64,000 nucleotides of DNA from Pseudobdellovibrionaceae bacterium (GCA_020635055.1 JACKAN010000012.1:46020-110019); one strand, 5' to 3'; numbered from the stretch's first letter, positions 8,455 to 18,179 are shown. Notes: generated by a model not told the origin, from the letters alone. Numbers and translations: made by a program.

Positions 8455-8548
8455 AGTAACAATTTCGTAACAGTGTTGTTTCATATTGGCACCCAAGTTG
8501 CTGTAGTATATGCCGATACGTTAATCTAAGAGAGAAGGAAGGTTTACT

Positions 8549-8830
8549 ATGAAAAAACTGACAAAATTAGGCTTACTGGCAGCTTTATTAGCATCACTAT
8601 CGCTTTTTACTGCTTGTAGCTCAAAAGAAAAAGCACAAGAAGAAAATGCAGAACAAGCATTGGTTGAACAAACTCAAGATATGATGGCGGACAATGAGCC
8701 CGTGTTTGAAGAGGAGTCAGCTCAGGAAACACCAGACATTGAAGACTCAGCGAGTAGTTATTCTGAAACAACTGCTCCCATAGCTGATGAGTCAGATTTA
8801 GGTGCTACATCTAGTGGTCTAGGCCATTAA
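8549..8830 (+). CDS. Small acidic lipoprotein
   Basis: A lipoprotein signal (MKKLTKLGLL ... SLFTACSS) puts the lipidated Cys at residue 23. The mature part is about 70 residues, almost entirely acidic and low complexity (Glu, Gln, Ala, Ser), with no recognisable fold; it is probably disordered. A strong Shine-Dalgarno AGAGAAGGAAGG precedes the ATG, and a good terminator follows, so it is likely monocistronic and well expressed. A possible promoter (TTGGCA ... TAGTATA) lies at about 8487-8514. Function unknown. Confidence 0.7.
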   Translation: MKKLTKLGLLAALLASLSLFTACSSKEKAQEENAEQALVEQTQDMMADNEPVFEEESAQETPDIEDSASSYSETTAPIADESDLGATSSGLGH

Positions 8831-8857
8831 TTGTTTTTAAATTATAAGTAATTTATT

Positions 8858-8892
8858 AAAGGCAGTGTTGCTTTCTAACACTGCTTTTTTTT
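8858..8892 (+). terminator. Strong Rho-independent terminator
   Basis: The stem GCAGTGTT / AACACTGC (8862-8869 and 8877-8884), extended by AAAG·CTTT-type pairing, has a 7-nt loop and is followed by eight T. It ends the small lipoprotein transcript. Confidence 0.85.
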
Positions 8893-8965
8893 GTTAATTG
8901 TGTTTAATAAGTTGTGTTTTGTAAACAATATAATTGATTCATCCCCAACTTCTACAATTAACAAT

Positions 8966-10725
8966 TTACTGTTGGATGCATATAAGGTTTTTTGGAGTGC
9001 CACAAGCCTCTGGCACATCTTCGATTCATTTATAATTTGTGTTCGCGCCAACAGTTCGCATTCCATTTGTTCCGCCAGTCCAGCTAGCACAAGTATTTCC
9101 GACACTAATGTCACCTGTTACAGTTGTTCCTGTCCAAGAAGTACCCCTAAAGTTGTCTGACCCAAATGGATTCAAAAGTGGATTGGAAATGCTCCCAATC
9201 CATAAATTAGTCGTGGCTACTGTCGACCCATTAAATGCATTGACGATAGGATAACTGAGTGTCAACCGGGATGCCGCACTGGTGGTATCGTCAGACAACA
9301 CGGCCTTATAAGAACCTGCATAACCGGCTACACCCGCCTCAGATTGGCAAATTCCATCGGCATTAGCGAGCCCGCCTATAGCTGAACCCACATTGGTCTG
9401 GCTGGTAAAAAATATTTTTAATACACCACTTAGGGTAGTCACAGTCCAATCTGTCTGGACAGTTCCTATGGTCACAGTAGCTACAAGCGCAGTGGATACT
9501 GAGTTACTAGTTGTCATGCGAACCTGAATGGTTTGTCCAGATTGAATTCCTGCAGATGTCGACCAGCTTCCACTTCATTGATACTAATTTGAGGACTTCC
9601 CCCTCCAGAAACTGAAGCCACTAAACATTGGCAAAAGTGTTATTTGAATCTTCAGAAAGTAAAGCAGCTGTTCCTAAACCTAAATTAGTGCCATCACCAC
9701 TTACAAAATTATCAGCTGAGGGAGTTAAACCAGCTACATCAGTAAGTTGCGCATCATAGGCTTGAACATCTATCTGTACCAATAGACAAACCTAAATTGG
9801 TTCGCGCGGTAGCTGCGTTCGATAAATCACTTAAATTATTTGTAGATACTAGATCACCGGAACCCGAACCCGAACCCGAACCCGACAGGGATTGCACTGT
9901 TGTGCCATCATAATATTTTACTATATTGGCGGCATCGTCATACCAAATTTGCCCAGCAGCTAAACCCGATCCAGGATTGCCAGTAATTTGTGGTATCGAA
10001 GCCGAACCATTAGATCCTGTGCGAACATATTCTTTGGGAGATACAGAAAGTAAATCAACTAAATTGGGATAGTTCATAATTGAAAATACATTCTCAATAT
10101 TTACTTGCGATAAAGAGGCTGTACCTGTATTGACTTGAATAAAATCTGTTGCACTCTTGCCTTGAAGTCTTTCTGTGTTGTCTGCATAAAAGGCATAGGG
10201 AACAGATTGAACTAAAAGATTTTGCGTTAGAGTTTGAACACCCGAGCCATCGTTAAAACTAATTAACACATCTCTGGAGTCTCCTGGTGCTGGATCGTAA
10301 GTACTTCCTACTCCACAAGTAAGTAAACTCTGCACACCCAAAGTGTTGTCCATAGCTAAAGCCAAAGTATTAGTGTCTTCATAACTCACGCCACTACGAG
10401 TGCCAGTGCCAACAATCAAAGAGAATGCACCCTGAGAACCCGTCATATTTAAAACATGGGACTCTTCGTAAAGTAAACAGGCATTGCCATCAGAAGACAA
10501 AATCTGAATAACAAAACTTACTGAGGGACTTTCCATGGGAAGGTCACTGACATTAAGTATTGTGCCCTGTAAGGTTAGACCCTGTGGAGTTTGAGCTTGT
10601 ATGTTTGAAATTGAGACAAAAAAAGCAAACAAAGCTGTAACAAATCTAAAGTTAATAATATTTTGATTAATATAAGAAGATTTAAAGATCCCAGTCATTG
10701 AACTTGCCCATTTAGAGATGTACAT
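8966..10725 (-). pseudogene. Broken secreted tail-fibre-like protein with Ig-like and DUF1554-like domains
   Basis: On the minus strand an ATG at 10725 behind AGGAGAT opens a signal peptide (ending SNIQAQ). A long region follows of the type seen in large surface or fibre proteins (SVPYAFYADNTERLQGKSATDFIQ; LSDLSNAATARTNLGLSIGTD). The frame breaks at 9768-9775, where ATCT is duplicated: dropping one copy restores GTDVQAYDAQLTDVAGLTPSADNF. Two further one-base losses near 9638 and 9580 are needed to continue through VASVSGGGSPQISINE and then SGSWSTSAGIQSGQTIQVR, an Ig-like repeat. The last intact piece (from 9517) resembles DUF1554 (GGLANADGICQSEAG ... YKAVLSD). A TGA at 9026-9028 interrupts it, and the same frame ends normally with NLICIQQ at 8966. 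Four lesions make it a pseudogene unless sequence errors are involved. Confidence 0.75.
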
Positions 10726-11051
10726 GCGACATCTCCTGCATAAATAAGGCTTTACAATGAACTTAACTACAAACATTCTATTCATAGTATTATTAACGGA
10801 ATATTTAAATAATTTTAACGCAATTCTTAAGCATTTTTCTTAACATTTTTCGCTTAACTTCGTGCGTTTGTGTTGTTTTAGGAATAATACGAATATAAAT
10901 GCGTGAATATAAATACGAATCAAATTTAGACGCATCAAAATGGGACAGGCTTCTCAAATTGTAACATTAAATTTAGTACTTGTGATAAAATTTAGGTAAT
11001 ATTTTATTTTAGTAAATAGAGATTTAACTCAATTTAAGAGTAGACCCTTTG

Positions 11052-11546
11052 ATGAAAAGAAAACTAGGATTCTTAATTTCTGCTTTTTTGGTTTTGATTG
11101 CTTTTCAAAATTGTAAGTCATTCGATACTCAAAAAAATCTAGTTCAAACATCCCAATGCACTGAAGAAATTAGAGAAAAAGCACTTGAGCAAATGGAATG
11201 GACTAGTGAAATTTGCAATCAAGCTAGTGCTTTTAAATGCAATTTAGCTGTGTTTTCCCCAGAAGTTAAAGATACTCATTTTTTCAGCGAAGAATGTATC
11301 AGAATGGATGGTGATACTTGGTGCTTAAAAATAGCCACAATTTCCTATGATACCAGTGGACTACGTCAAAACCAAAGAGAGCCCGCAGAAGCCTTTGATT
11401 TGGGTGGAAGTTATAATCGAAAAGAGTACACATGTGTATTAACTGAATTGAATCACAAGGGTGTGCCAATTATACAAACGGAAAGTGATTCTTTACAAGA
11501 AACACTGCTGTTGGCTCAAAATGAATGTTTAATGGGTGCAAAATGA
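11052..11546 (+). CDS. Cys-rich lipoprotein with FQNC lipobox
   Basis: The start is the ATG at 11052; a TTG one codon earlier is less likely. The signal segment runs to LIAFQNC, the same unusual lipobox as the di-haem lipoprotein at 1943. The mature part of about 140 residues has seven further Cys, several in close pairs (SEIC ... FKC ... EEC ... WCLK ... YTC), suggesting disulfides in the periplasm. No known domain recognised. Its stop TGA overlaps the next start (ATGA), so it is translationally coupled to the LPMO-like protein and may assist it. Confidence 0.7.
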   Translation: MKRKLGFLISAFLVLIAFQNCKSFDTQKNLVQTSQCTEEIREKALEQMEWTSEICNQASAFKCNLAVFSPEVKDTHFFSEECIRMDGDTWCLKIATISYDTSGLRQNQREPAEAFDLGGSYNRKEYTCVLTELNHKGVPIIQTESDSLQETLLLAQNECLMGAK

Positions 11547-12091
11547 AATATTTAACAAGTTTATTTACTGTTATAAGTTTCTCAAATGCCTTTTCCCATA
11601 CACGTTGGCAAGTGGATGGAAGTTTGCCGCCAAGAACTGACGACTCGGGTATAAAATCCAGCAGCGCTCCCTGTGGCATAAGAAAATTTAATACACGAAC
11701 AGCTTTAAAATCAGGGCAGGAATTGACCATTCAATGGGAAGAAACTATTGATCACCCTGGTCATTTTGAAATTTGGTTTTCTATGGAGAACGACGATAAC
11801 TGGGCTCTACTTAAAACAATTATTGATGATCAATCTGGCAGAAACAATGCTTCTCATTTTTTTACAAATAGTATTTCTGTTCCCGATGTGACATGTGACA
11901 ATTGCACTTTGCAGATTCGTCAAATAATGACTGATCGCAATCCTCCGACCCTCTACTATTCATGTGCCGATGTTCAGATCTCACCAAATAACCCCCCGGT
12001 GATTGTTAAAACGCCTATAGAGCCACCTTTAGAGATTCCTCCAATGACTCCAAGTGCCCCTCCTGGGCATAGTGATTGTACTGACCTATAA
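11543..12091 (+). CDS. Polysaccharide monooxygenase-like secreted protein
   Basis: The ATG at 11543 overlaps the upstream stop by four bases and opens an 18-residue signal peptide (MKYLTSLFTVISFSNAFS). Cleavage would leave His as the first mature residue (HTRWQVDG), as needed for the copper 'histidine brace' of lytic polysaccharide monooxygenases. Following blocks are LPPRTDDSGIKSSSAPCG, SGQELTIQWEETIDHPGHF-x-I-x-FS and ILRQ-type QIRQIM near two Cys (CDNC). These fit the SCE4755-type LPMO-like family as I recall it. The His in DHPGH is a candidate second brace ligand. The Pro-rich tail may be a linker or anchor. Substrate unknown; chitin- or peptidoglycan-type glycans are conceivable. Confidence 0.65.
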   Translation: MKYLTSLFTVISFSNAFSHTRWQVDGSLPPRTDDSGIKSSSAPCGIRKFNTRTALKSGQELTIQWEETIDHPGHFEIWFSMENDDNWALLKTIIDDQSGRNNASHFFTNSISVPDVTCDNCTLQIRQIMTDRNPPTLYYSCADVQISPNNPPVIVKTPIEPPLEIPPMTPSAPPGHSDCTDL

Positions 12092-12258
12092 ATCAAATAA
12101 AAAATGATGAATTTGTCCCAAGATTAAGTAGAAAATTGAGTAAAAAGGCTACAGTGGATTCACCTAAGTGGAGTTTATTTGTATTAAAAACAAATAGAGT
12201 TGAAATTATTTAAAATACAATTAATTTAAGCATAACAATAGAATTGAAAGGGAATTTT

Positions 12259-13461
12259 ATGAAGTTAGCCATATTGTCGCGAGAGCCCAATAGTTATAGC
12301 ACAAAGCGCTTAGTAGAGGCCTGCAGAAAAAGAGACCACAATGTAAAAGTTCTTAATACATTAAAATTTGCTATTGATATTGAAGAAGAGAACCCAGACC
12401 TTTACTACAAACAAAAACGAATCACTCTGTATGATGCTATATTACCTAGAATAGGAGCTTCTATAACTTATTATGGAACAGCTGTAGTTAGACAATTTCA
12501 ACAAATGGATGTTTTTTGTGCTAACTCTGCCGATGGCATTTTAAATTCAAGAGATAAGCTCAGAAGTTTTCAAATCTTAAGTAAACATAAAATTGGAATT
12601 CCTCCAACAACATTTGTTAGAGATAAAAATGATGTTTTACCAGCAATCAAAAGAATTGGCGGAGTGCCAGTTGTTATAAAATTGTTAGAAGGCACCCAAG
12701 GTATAGGTGTTTTGCTTGCCGATACTCTAGAAATTGCTACCTCTATAATTGAATTACTACAGAGTCAAAAACAGAACGTTTTAATTCAAAAGTTTGTAGC
12801 TGAAAGCAAGGGTAAAGATATTCGGGCCATTGTGGTTGGGGATCAAGTGGTTGCGGCAATGAGACGAGTGGCCCAAGGCCAAGAGTTCCGTAGCAATGTG
12901 CATCGAGGCGGAAAAACAGAGGTTGTGGAACTTGACGAAGTTTATAAAGAAACAGCCATTCGAGCAACAAAGATTATGGGTTTATCTATTGCAGGTGTGG
13001 ATATGTTAGAGGGTAAAGATGGGCCACAGATCATGGAAATTAATTCCTCTCCCGGATTAGAAGGGATTGAAAGCTGTTCTAAATTGGATGTGGCGGGAGC
13101 CTTTATTGACTATATTGCTGCCCAGGTGGATTTTCCTGAAATTGATGTGCGCCAGCGCCTAACGGTGAGCAAGGGTTATGGAGTTACAGAAATATATATT
13201 CCCAAAGGTTCTGAATACATCAATCAAACAATACTGGGTTCAGGTCTTAGAGAAAAAGATATCAATGTTTTGACACTACATCGAGAGGGAAAAGTGATTC
13301 CCAACCCTAAGTCGGAAAGAATACTGCAATCAGAGGATAGACTTTTATGTTTTGGTAGACTCGATGCTATGAAAAAATTAATTCCAGAAAAAACACAAAA
13401 AAGAAGACGACCAAAAATGAAAAAATTGCCGCCAGTCGAAGAAAAAAATGATCAATTTTAG
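12259..13461 (+). CDS. rimK: RimK-like ATP-grasp ligase with C-terminal RCK_C-like domain
   Basis: The start is the ATG at 12259 behind AAAGGGAA. Residues 1 to about 290 match the RimK glutamate-ligase family: N-terminal MKLAILSREPNSYST, central NSADGILNSRDKLRSFQIL, the ATP-grasp segment PVVIKLLEGTQGIGV, FV-x-E-x-KGKDIRAIVVG, and the metal-binding end MEINSSPGLEGIE. These enzymes add acidic residues to protein tails, ribosomal S6 in E. coli. After the ligase, about residues 305-380 resemble a TrkA-C/RCK_C ligand-binding domain (EIYIPKGSEYINQTI ... LREKDINVLTLHR). The tail is basic. The next gene, a Zn-dependent AstE/AspA-type hydrolase 14 nt away, is a common partner and could reverse or trim the modification. 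Confidence 0.85.
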   Translation: MKLAILSREPNSYSTKRLVEACRKRDHNVKVLNTLKFAIDIEEENPDLYYKQKRITLYDAILPRIGASITYYGTAVVRQFQQMDVFCANSADGILNSRDKLRSFQILSKHKIGIPPTTFVRDKNDVLPAIKRIGGVPVVIKLLEGTQGIGVLLADTLEIATSIIELLQSQKQNVLIQKFVAESKGKDIRAIVVGDQVVAAMRRVAQGQEFRSNVHRGGKTEVVELDEVYKETAIRATKIMGLSIAGVDMLEGKDGPQIMEINSSPGLEGIESCSKLDVAGAFIDYIAAQVDFPEIDVRQRLTVSKGYGVTEIYIPKGSEYINQTILGSGLREKDINVLTLHREGKVIPNPKSERILQSEDRLLCFGRLDAMKKLIPEKTQKRRRPKMKKLPPVEEKNDQF

Positions 13462-13475
13462 TTTTAGGAAGCCTA

Positions 13476-14504
13476 ATGAATAATCAAAATATGAAGCCAA
13501 TTAAAATTGGTATGCACAAAATTTTCCCCGGTGAGAGAAAAAAAATTCAGCTCGAAGTCGCTGCACTTTTTGATTATACCCAGCTCAATATTCCATTGGA
13601 AATTATACGTGGTAAAGAGGACGGACCGACACTATTTATTAGTGCAGCGATTCATGGTGATGAAATTAATGGAGTGGAAATTCTTAAAAGACTTTTACAA
13701 AAATCAGTTTTAAAAAAAATAAAAGGCACACTTATTGCGGTCCCTGTTGTTAATGTTTTTGGTTTTAATAGTAAGTCTAGATATTTGCCAGACCGCCGTG
13801 ACCTTAATCGATGTTTTCCTGGAACCGCCGATGGATCACTGGCAGGAAGGCTTGCTCATATTTTTATGAAAGAGATCGTAAGTAAGTGTACACATGGAAT
13901 TGATCTTCATACAGGAGCCATCCATAGAACAAATTTGCCACAAATACGTGCCTGCTTAGATGAGCCAGAGACCAGAGAATTAGCAAAAAGCTTTGGCGTA
14001 CCAGTTGTGATACATGCAAAACTCAAAGATGGCTCACTGAGAGAAGCCGCTCGAAAGAAGAAAGTGCATACACTTTTGTTTGAAGGAGGAGAAGCATTGA
14101 GGTTTGAAAATGATGTGATTAGATCTGGCTTAAGAGGTTGCTTTTCAGTTATGCGAAAAATCGGAATGTTGCCTCCTTCAAAAAAGGCAAAACAAAAAGA
14201 AGAGACAAAAGTATTTGTGGCAAAGCAAAGCTATTGGGTCCGTGCAAATCACAGTGGCTCTTTTAGAGCTCTTAAAAAAGTGGGTGATCACATTTTAGAA
14301 AATGAAGTGTTAGCCATTATTTCCGATCCCTTTGGTTGTGAACCTTATGAAGTAAAGGCCATAGAGGGTGGGATAATTATTGGGATGGTAACTATTCCCT
14401 TAGTTAATAAAGGTGATGCTATGGTTCATATAGCTACCTTTAAAAATTCAAAGCATGTTAAAGAAGCTATTGAAATTTACGACGAACAAATGGTTCCCGG
14501 TTAA
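13476..14504 (+). CDS. Succinylglutamate desuccinylase / aspartoacylase-family Zn hydrolase
   Basis: It belongs to the M14-like AstE/AspA family. Zn-ligand motif 1 is seen as ISAAIHGDEINGVEIL (H and E), the substrate-binding segment as LPDRRDLNRCFPG, and the third Zn ligand as GIDLHTGA. The catalytic Glu candidate lies in LLFEGGEALRF. A C-terminal beta-rich domain of about 90 residues (ANHSGSFRALKKVGDHILENE) resembles a biotinyl/lipoyl-like fold, common in this branch. The start is an ATG behind AGGAAG, 14 nt after rimK. True AstE acts in arginine degradation, but no ast genes are near. Pairing with rimK suggests removal or processing of acyl- or glutamyl-groups on the same target. Confidence 0.8.
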   Translation: MNNQNMKPIKIGMHKIFPGERKKIQLEVAALFDYTQLNIPLEIIRGKEDGPTLFISAAIHGDEINGVEILKRLLQKSVLKKIKGTLIAVPVVNVFGFNSKSRYLPDRRDLNRCFPGTADGSLAGRLAHIFMKEIVSKCTHGIDLHTGAIHRTNLPQIRACLDEPETRELAKSFGVPVVIHAKLKDGSLREAARKKKVHTLLFEGGEALRFENDVIRSGLRGCFSVMRKIGMLPPSKKAKQKEETKVFVAKQSYWVRANHSGSFRALKKVGDHILENEVLAIISDPFGCEPYEVKAIEGGIIIGMVTIPLVNKGDAMVHIATFKNSKHVKEAIEIYDEQMVPG

Positions 14505-14564
14505 ATTTGCGATATGCGGGTGGTCAAAGCCAATTCTCGCAATCATTAATTTTATTAGGACCAA

Positions 14565-15044
14565 TCAACAATCATAATCTGCTAAAAGTTTGAGATATTT
14601 ATTTCTAAATGAATTGCATCTTTCATAATTATTTTGCTGAACATTCATTTTATTGTGATGGTCTCCAAGAGTATTTTTTCTTACTTTGAATAATAAGATA
14701 TGGTCCATGGCTTCAGTTTTAAAGTTATCCCTGAAATGGCAGGCGAAGCGATTGTCTTTTGTACTGGCACAAGCTGCATTCAATTGTGCTAGAGTATTTG
14801 CATAAATATTTACAGCTAAATTTTTATATCCTAAATCCCATAATTCTCGGGCGTTTTGGATGCTTTCTTCAAAGACTTTGGCTTCTTTTTCACTAAAAGT
14901 ATGGGCTTCATAATAATTCAGATCATATTGAGAAACACCAACCATATATTCTTCTGCGGAAAGGGTGCCAAAGGCATCAGCCAGGGTGAGCTGACTTGTT
15001 ATGGTAAACAATGTAAAAACATAAACAATTTTTAATTTTAACAC
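14565..15044 (-). CDS. Small secreted protein of unknown function
   Basis: A signal peptide (MLKLKIVYVFTLFTITSQLTLADA) is followed by a mostly alpha-helical, charged mature part of about 135 residues with four Cys (AACAS, FACHF, ERCNS, terminal YDC). No family recognised. It is transcribed against the AstE/AspA-like gene and ends 60 nt from it. A divergent, short intergenic region separates it from the large beta-helix lipoprotein. Confidence 0.6.
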   Translation of the reverse strand: MLKLKIVYVFTLFTITSQLTLADAFGTLSAEEYMVGVSQYDLNYYEAHTFSEKEAKVFEESIQNARELWDLGYKNLAVNIYANTLAQLNAACASTKDNRFACHFRDNFKTEAMDHILLFKVRKNTLGDHHNKMNVQQNNYERCNSFRNKYLKLLADYDC

Positions 15045-15173
15045 CTAGAAACTCCAATAATATTTGCAGGAGATCTATCATAAATTATAGATTTAACAAA
15101 AAATAAAGTTAAAGTTTTGATTTTAAAGTGAATTTTTTGCTCGATTTTTACACGAATATGCCGATAAGTAACT

Positions 15174-17663
15174 ATGTTTAACAGAGCACGTATCTTAATG
15201 AGACAGGGTTTATTTTTCCTATTTTTATTCACTTTATTAAGTGGGTGTAAGCTCAACCGCGATATTTCTGGAAATGCGAGTTCTAATACTGAGCCAGCAG
15301 TAAATTCTAATTTATCTGCTAACTCAACTGCCATCACCTTAATGGAAACAGACACCGATTTTCAAGATGTAACATCTTTAAACCTAGAGCTTTCAAAAGC
15401 TTTGGATAAACCACTTATAATTAGTTTATCAACTGTGGATATTTATGCCACTTCAGGCATTGACTATGTTCTACCTTATACAACACTTACACTTCTTGCT
15501 GGCTCTATAAGCGTAAATGTTCCCATTCTTATAAAGGGCGATATTCTTGGCGAGGGCAGTGAGAATTTTAAAATCCAATTGTCAGTTAATGATCCTAATG
15601 TAAATTTATTGGACTCTGAAATTGCAGTAACCATTAGCGACAATGACCCCAGAGTATTGCAAGTGAATCCGCTATATCCTACTAGTGGTTCTAATTTTTT
15701 AGATCTTGTTGAAAATGCACCCACCACAGCTCTTATAGATATTGCTGATACCACTTGCAGTTATACTCCTGGATCATCTAAGTATGACGACTGTTTAGAT
15801 GGAGGGTATTATAAAAAAGTCATCGCAACAGGAGAGCATAGCTGCGACAACTTAATTTTAGAAGATAATTTGGGAGTTTTTAACTGGGTTTGCTCCGAAA
15901 GCGAGGACCCTGTTTTTTTCTACTCAGATAATATGAAAGAATATAAGGGATTAAAGGATGTATTAAATCCTACGACTTTTAAAGATAATTTCGTGGATTT
16001 AAAAAAGAGCGGGTCTTCTATTGCTACTTCTACCCCTGGAGTATGGTGGAGCAATGTAATATCGCCAATTACTTTAAATTCGGGAGAAGCAGACTCACGT
16101 TTGAATTTATCTACAAGTGGAACCATTTATACAATTTCAGGAGGGGGGACCTCACGTGGGATCACGATAAGTGGTGCCCGAGTCGCTTTAGTAAATCTTG
16201 GAGCGAGTGTAAGTTCAATGAATCCTATGGATGGTGATTGTTTAGATTTTTCTGGTGGAACACAAGAGTGTTTAATTAAAATTGTTCCGGGTGCAAATGC
16301 GGCTTATGTTGAGGGAGCATATATTGGGACATTCAACTTGCATAGTCTAATTTCATTAGATGCTAATCTAGGTGTGTCTATTCCCATTGTAAATTTAAAT
16401 CTTTTAGATTTAAAAGGGGTCACAACGGGATTTGGGATTTATAGTGATTCTGCAAGACTAGATGGATTGAATATAAAACAATCTAAAATAGATAATTTTG
16501 CTTTTAACATAGGTCTCATGGGTTCAGGCTTTGATCAACTAGTTAGAGACACAATACTGTTAAATGCGGCTAGTATTAGTTTCAACATTTCAATAAATTG
16601 TTGGAATTTGAAAATTGTAAATATGAAAATAATAAACAGCGGTAGTATCGCTATAGGTACTTTACCATGGTACACGATACTAAAAAATATTGTTATTTTT
16701 AACAATGGCGGTAATGGAATTCAGGAATTTGCTCAAGGAACAATAGCGGACCAAATATTATCAGTGGGTAATAGTGGAGATGGTCTAAATATGACTTTAA
16801 CTGCAGGTGTATTAAAAAATATTAATAGTTTTAATAATTTAGGAAGTGGATTAAATTTGGGCGGTTCGGGAGCCCCCAGTAGAGTGTATAACTCTATAAT
16901 TGCCAACAACAACTTAGGTTTTAACAACAGAACTATTGGCGGGACCTATGCAAACTTAATTATAACTGATAATAATACCGGGATAGATTACAATAATAGT
17001 GCAAACAACACTGTTTTTAGTGGTCAATTGATTCTAGGTAACACAACAAACTGTAGTTATACATCGGCAGGAGCTAACCCAGGGCTGCAAGGTGCCAATT
17101 GCGACAACCAAGGTTCCAGTGATGCAATTGCTAGCACAGGAACTGCTGCAGGATTATTTCAAGGTAAGGTGACTTCTGAAAGTGTTAATACTCACAGTAC
17201 GGGAAGTTCTCTAGCCAGTTTAATTACTGATTGGTTAAATTTTGAGAATCCATTTAGGCTATGGGCAGCAGATGCCATAAGTGCTTTAGTAACAGCCACA
17301 CGTGGCAGGTGTACAGACACAGGTAACTGTAGAATTTGGGATATGCAGTTGTTAAATACGGCAAATCTAACCTATAATTTTCATGGACCTTTTGTAAATA
17401 ATGCGACTTGCCCAGCTTCGGTACAAGGAGATGTGACAGATTTGTATTTTTCTAATCCCTACCTTCTGAATGCCTCTGAAATTTTATTTGATAGAATTGG
17501 TAATGACAATGGGCTTTGTGAGTCTGGTGAAAGTTGTATTTACACACCTCATCTAGGTTATTACCAGGGATCGGGAGATTACAAAACTAACACCTGTAAC
17601 TTCGTTAACGGAACAGGTGTAAACGCAGTTACCAACGTAAAACTATACGCCTACCCACAATAA
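15174..17663 (+). CDS. Large lipoprotein with Calx-beta and parallel beta-helix regions
   Basis: The signal ends with the lipobox LLSGC (FLFLFTLLSGCKLN). The ATG at 15174 is used, but one at 15198 gives a more typical signal; neither has a clear ribosome-binding site. About residues 50-150 form a Calx-beta domain, the Ca-binding repeat of adhesins, with AITLMETDTDF, ATSGIDYVL, GEGSENFKIQL and ending TISDND. From about residue 330 to 600 there are recurring Asn/Gly/Ile-rich rungs (NNGGNGIQEF, NSGDGLNMTL, NNLGSGLNLGG, NNTGIDYNNS) typical of a right-handed parallel beta-helix. Cys pairs occur near both ends. It is probably an outer-membrane surface protein, possibly an adhesin or glycan-binding protein. 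Confidence 0.7.
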   Translation: MFNRARILMRQGLFFLFLFTLLSGCKLNRDISGNASSNTEPAVNSNLSANSTAITLMETDTDFQDVTSLNLELSKALDKPLIISLSTVDIYATSGIDYVLPYTTLTLLAGSISVNVPILIKGDILGEGSENFKIQLSVNDPNVNLLDSEIAVTISDNDPRVLQVNPLYPTSGSNFLDLVENAPTTALIDIADTTCSYTPGSSKYDDCLDGGYYKKVIATGEHSCDNLILEDNLGVFNWVCSESEDPVFFYSDNMKEYKGLKDVLNPTTFKDNFVDLKKSGSSIATSTPGVWWSNVISPITLNSGEADSRLNLSTSGTIYTISGGGTSRGITISGARVALVNLGASVSSMNPMDGDCLDFSGGTQECLIKIVPGANAAYVEGAYIGTFNLHSLISLDANLGVSIPIVNLNLLDLKGVTTGFGIYSDSARLDGLNIKQSKIDNFAFNIGLMGSGFDQLVRDTILLNAASISFNISINCWNLKIVNMKIINSGSIAIGTLPWYTILKNIVIFNNGGNGIQEFAQGTIADQILSVGNSGDGLNMTLTAGVLKNINSFNNLGSGLNLGGSGAPSRVYNSIIANNNLGFNNRTIGGTYANLIITDNNTGIDYNNSANNTVFSGQLILGNTTNCSYTSAGANPGLQGANCDNQGSSDAIASTGTAAGLFQGKVTSESVNTHSTGSSLASLITDWLNFENPFRLWAADAISALVTATRGRCTDTGNCRIWDMQLLNTANLTYNFHGPFVNNATCPASVQGDVTDLYFSNPYLLNASEILFDRIGNDNGLCESGESCIYTPHLGYYQGSGDYKTNTCNFVNGTGVNAVTNVKLYAYPQ

Positions 17664-18116
17664 GCTTCCCGGGCTGATTTCACATTACCAGTGCAACATT
17701 TTTTTAAAAAAATACTTCGAATGGTGTCTTAAAGTTAAAATAATAGCGCTGGAGTTGCTGTGCAGCAATTGTTAGGGCAATTCTATAAAATAATTTCCCA
17801 TATTCAAAACCAATTTTCCTTAATTTATGCTTCTCTCATCAGTTTCAATTTAACAATTATTTTCTAGAATTGCTATTAAGGCAACTTTGTCCGCAATACG
17901 AATCATTTTTTTATTCTTGACAATAGAAATCTTAAAAAATGAATATAGAAATGCAATACATTAAAAGTCATTTCAGATAGTGTTTTAAATTCAATATAGC
18001 CTTTCTCAGGCAACTTATCTAGATAAACATTATATTTCTTAATGGGATTTTAAAAGCTTATTTAAAGCCATTTTCAGGCTTAAATTATCACTTTTAAAAC
18101 TCATGATTTAAAGCTC
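17664..18116. other. Gene-poor stretch with degenerate coding scraps
   Basis: No intact gene is seen. At 17743-17758 lies ATAGCGCTGGAGTTGC, nearly identical to the segment of the HNH pseudogene at 18977 that encodes IAPEL. On the minus strand an open stretch at about 17905-18020 reads DKLPEKGYIEFKTLSEMTF, of unknown origin. It is probably the left part of the decayed island continuing to 20.7 kb. Confidence 0.35.
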
Positions 18117-18168
<52 letters not shown>

Positions 18169-18179
18169 GAGGAGCTCCC

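Noticed and set aside
8891..9254. Plus-strand open frames of 70-90 codons
   Set aside because: Antisense to the broken fibre gene, whose domains are recognisable on the minus strand.
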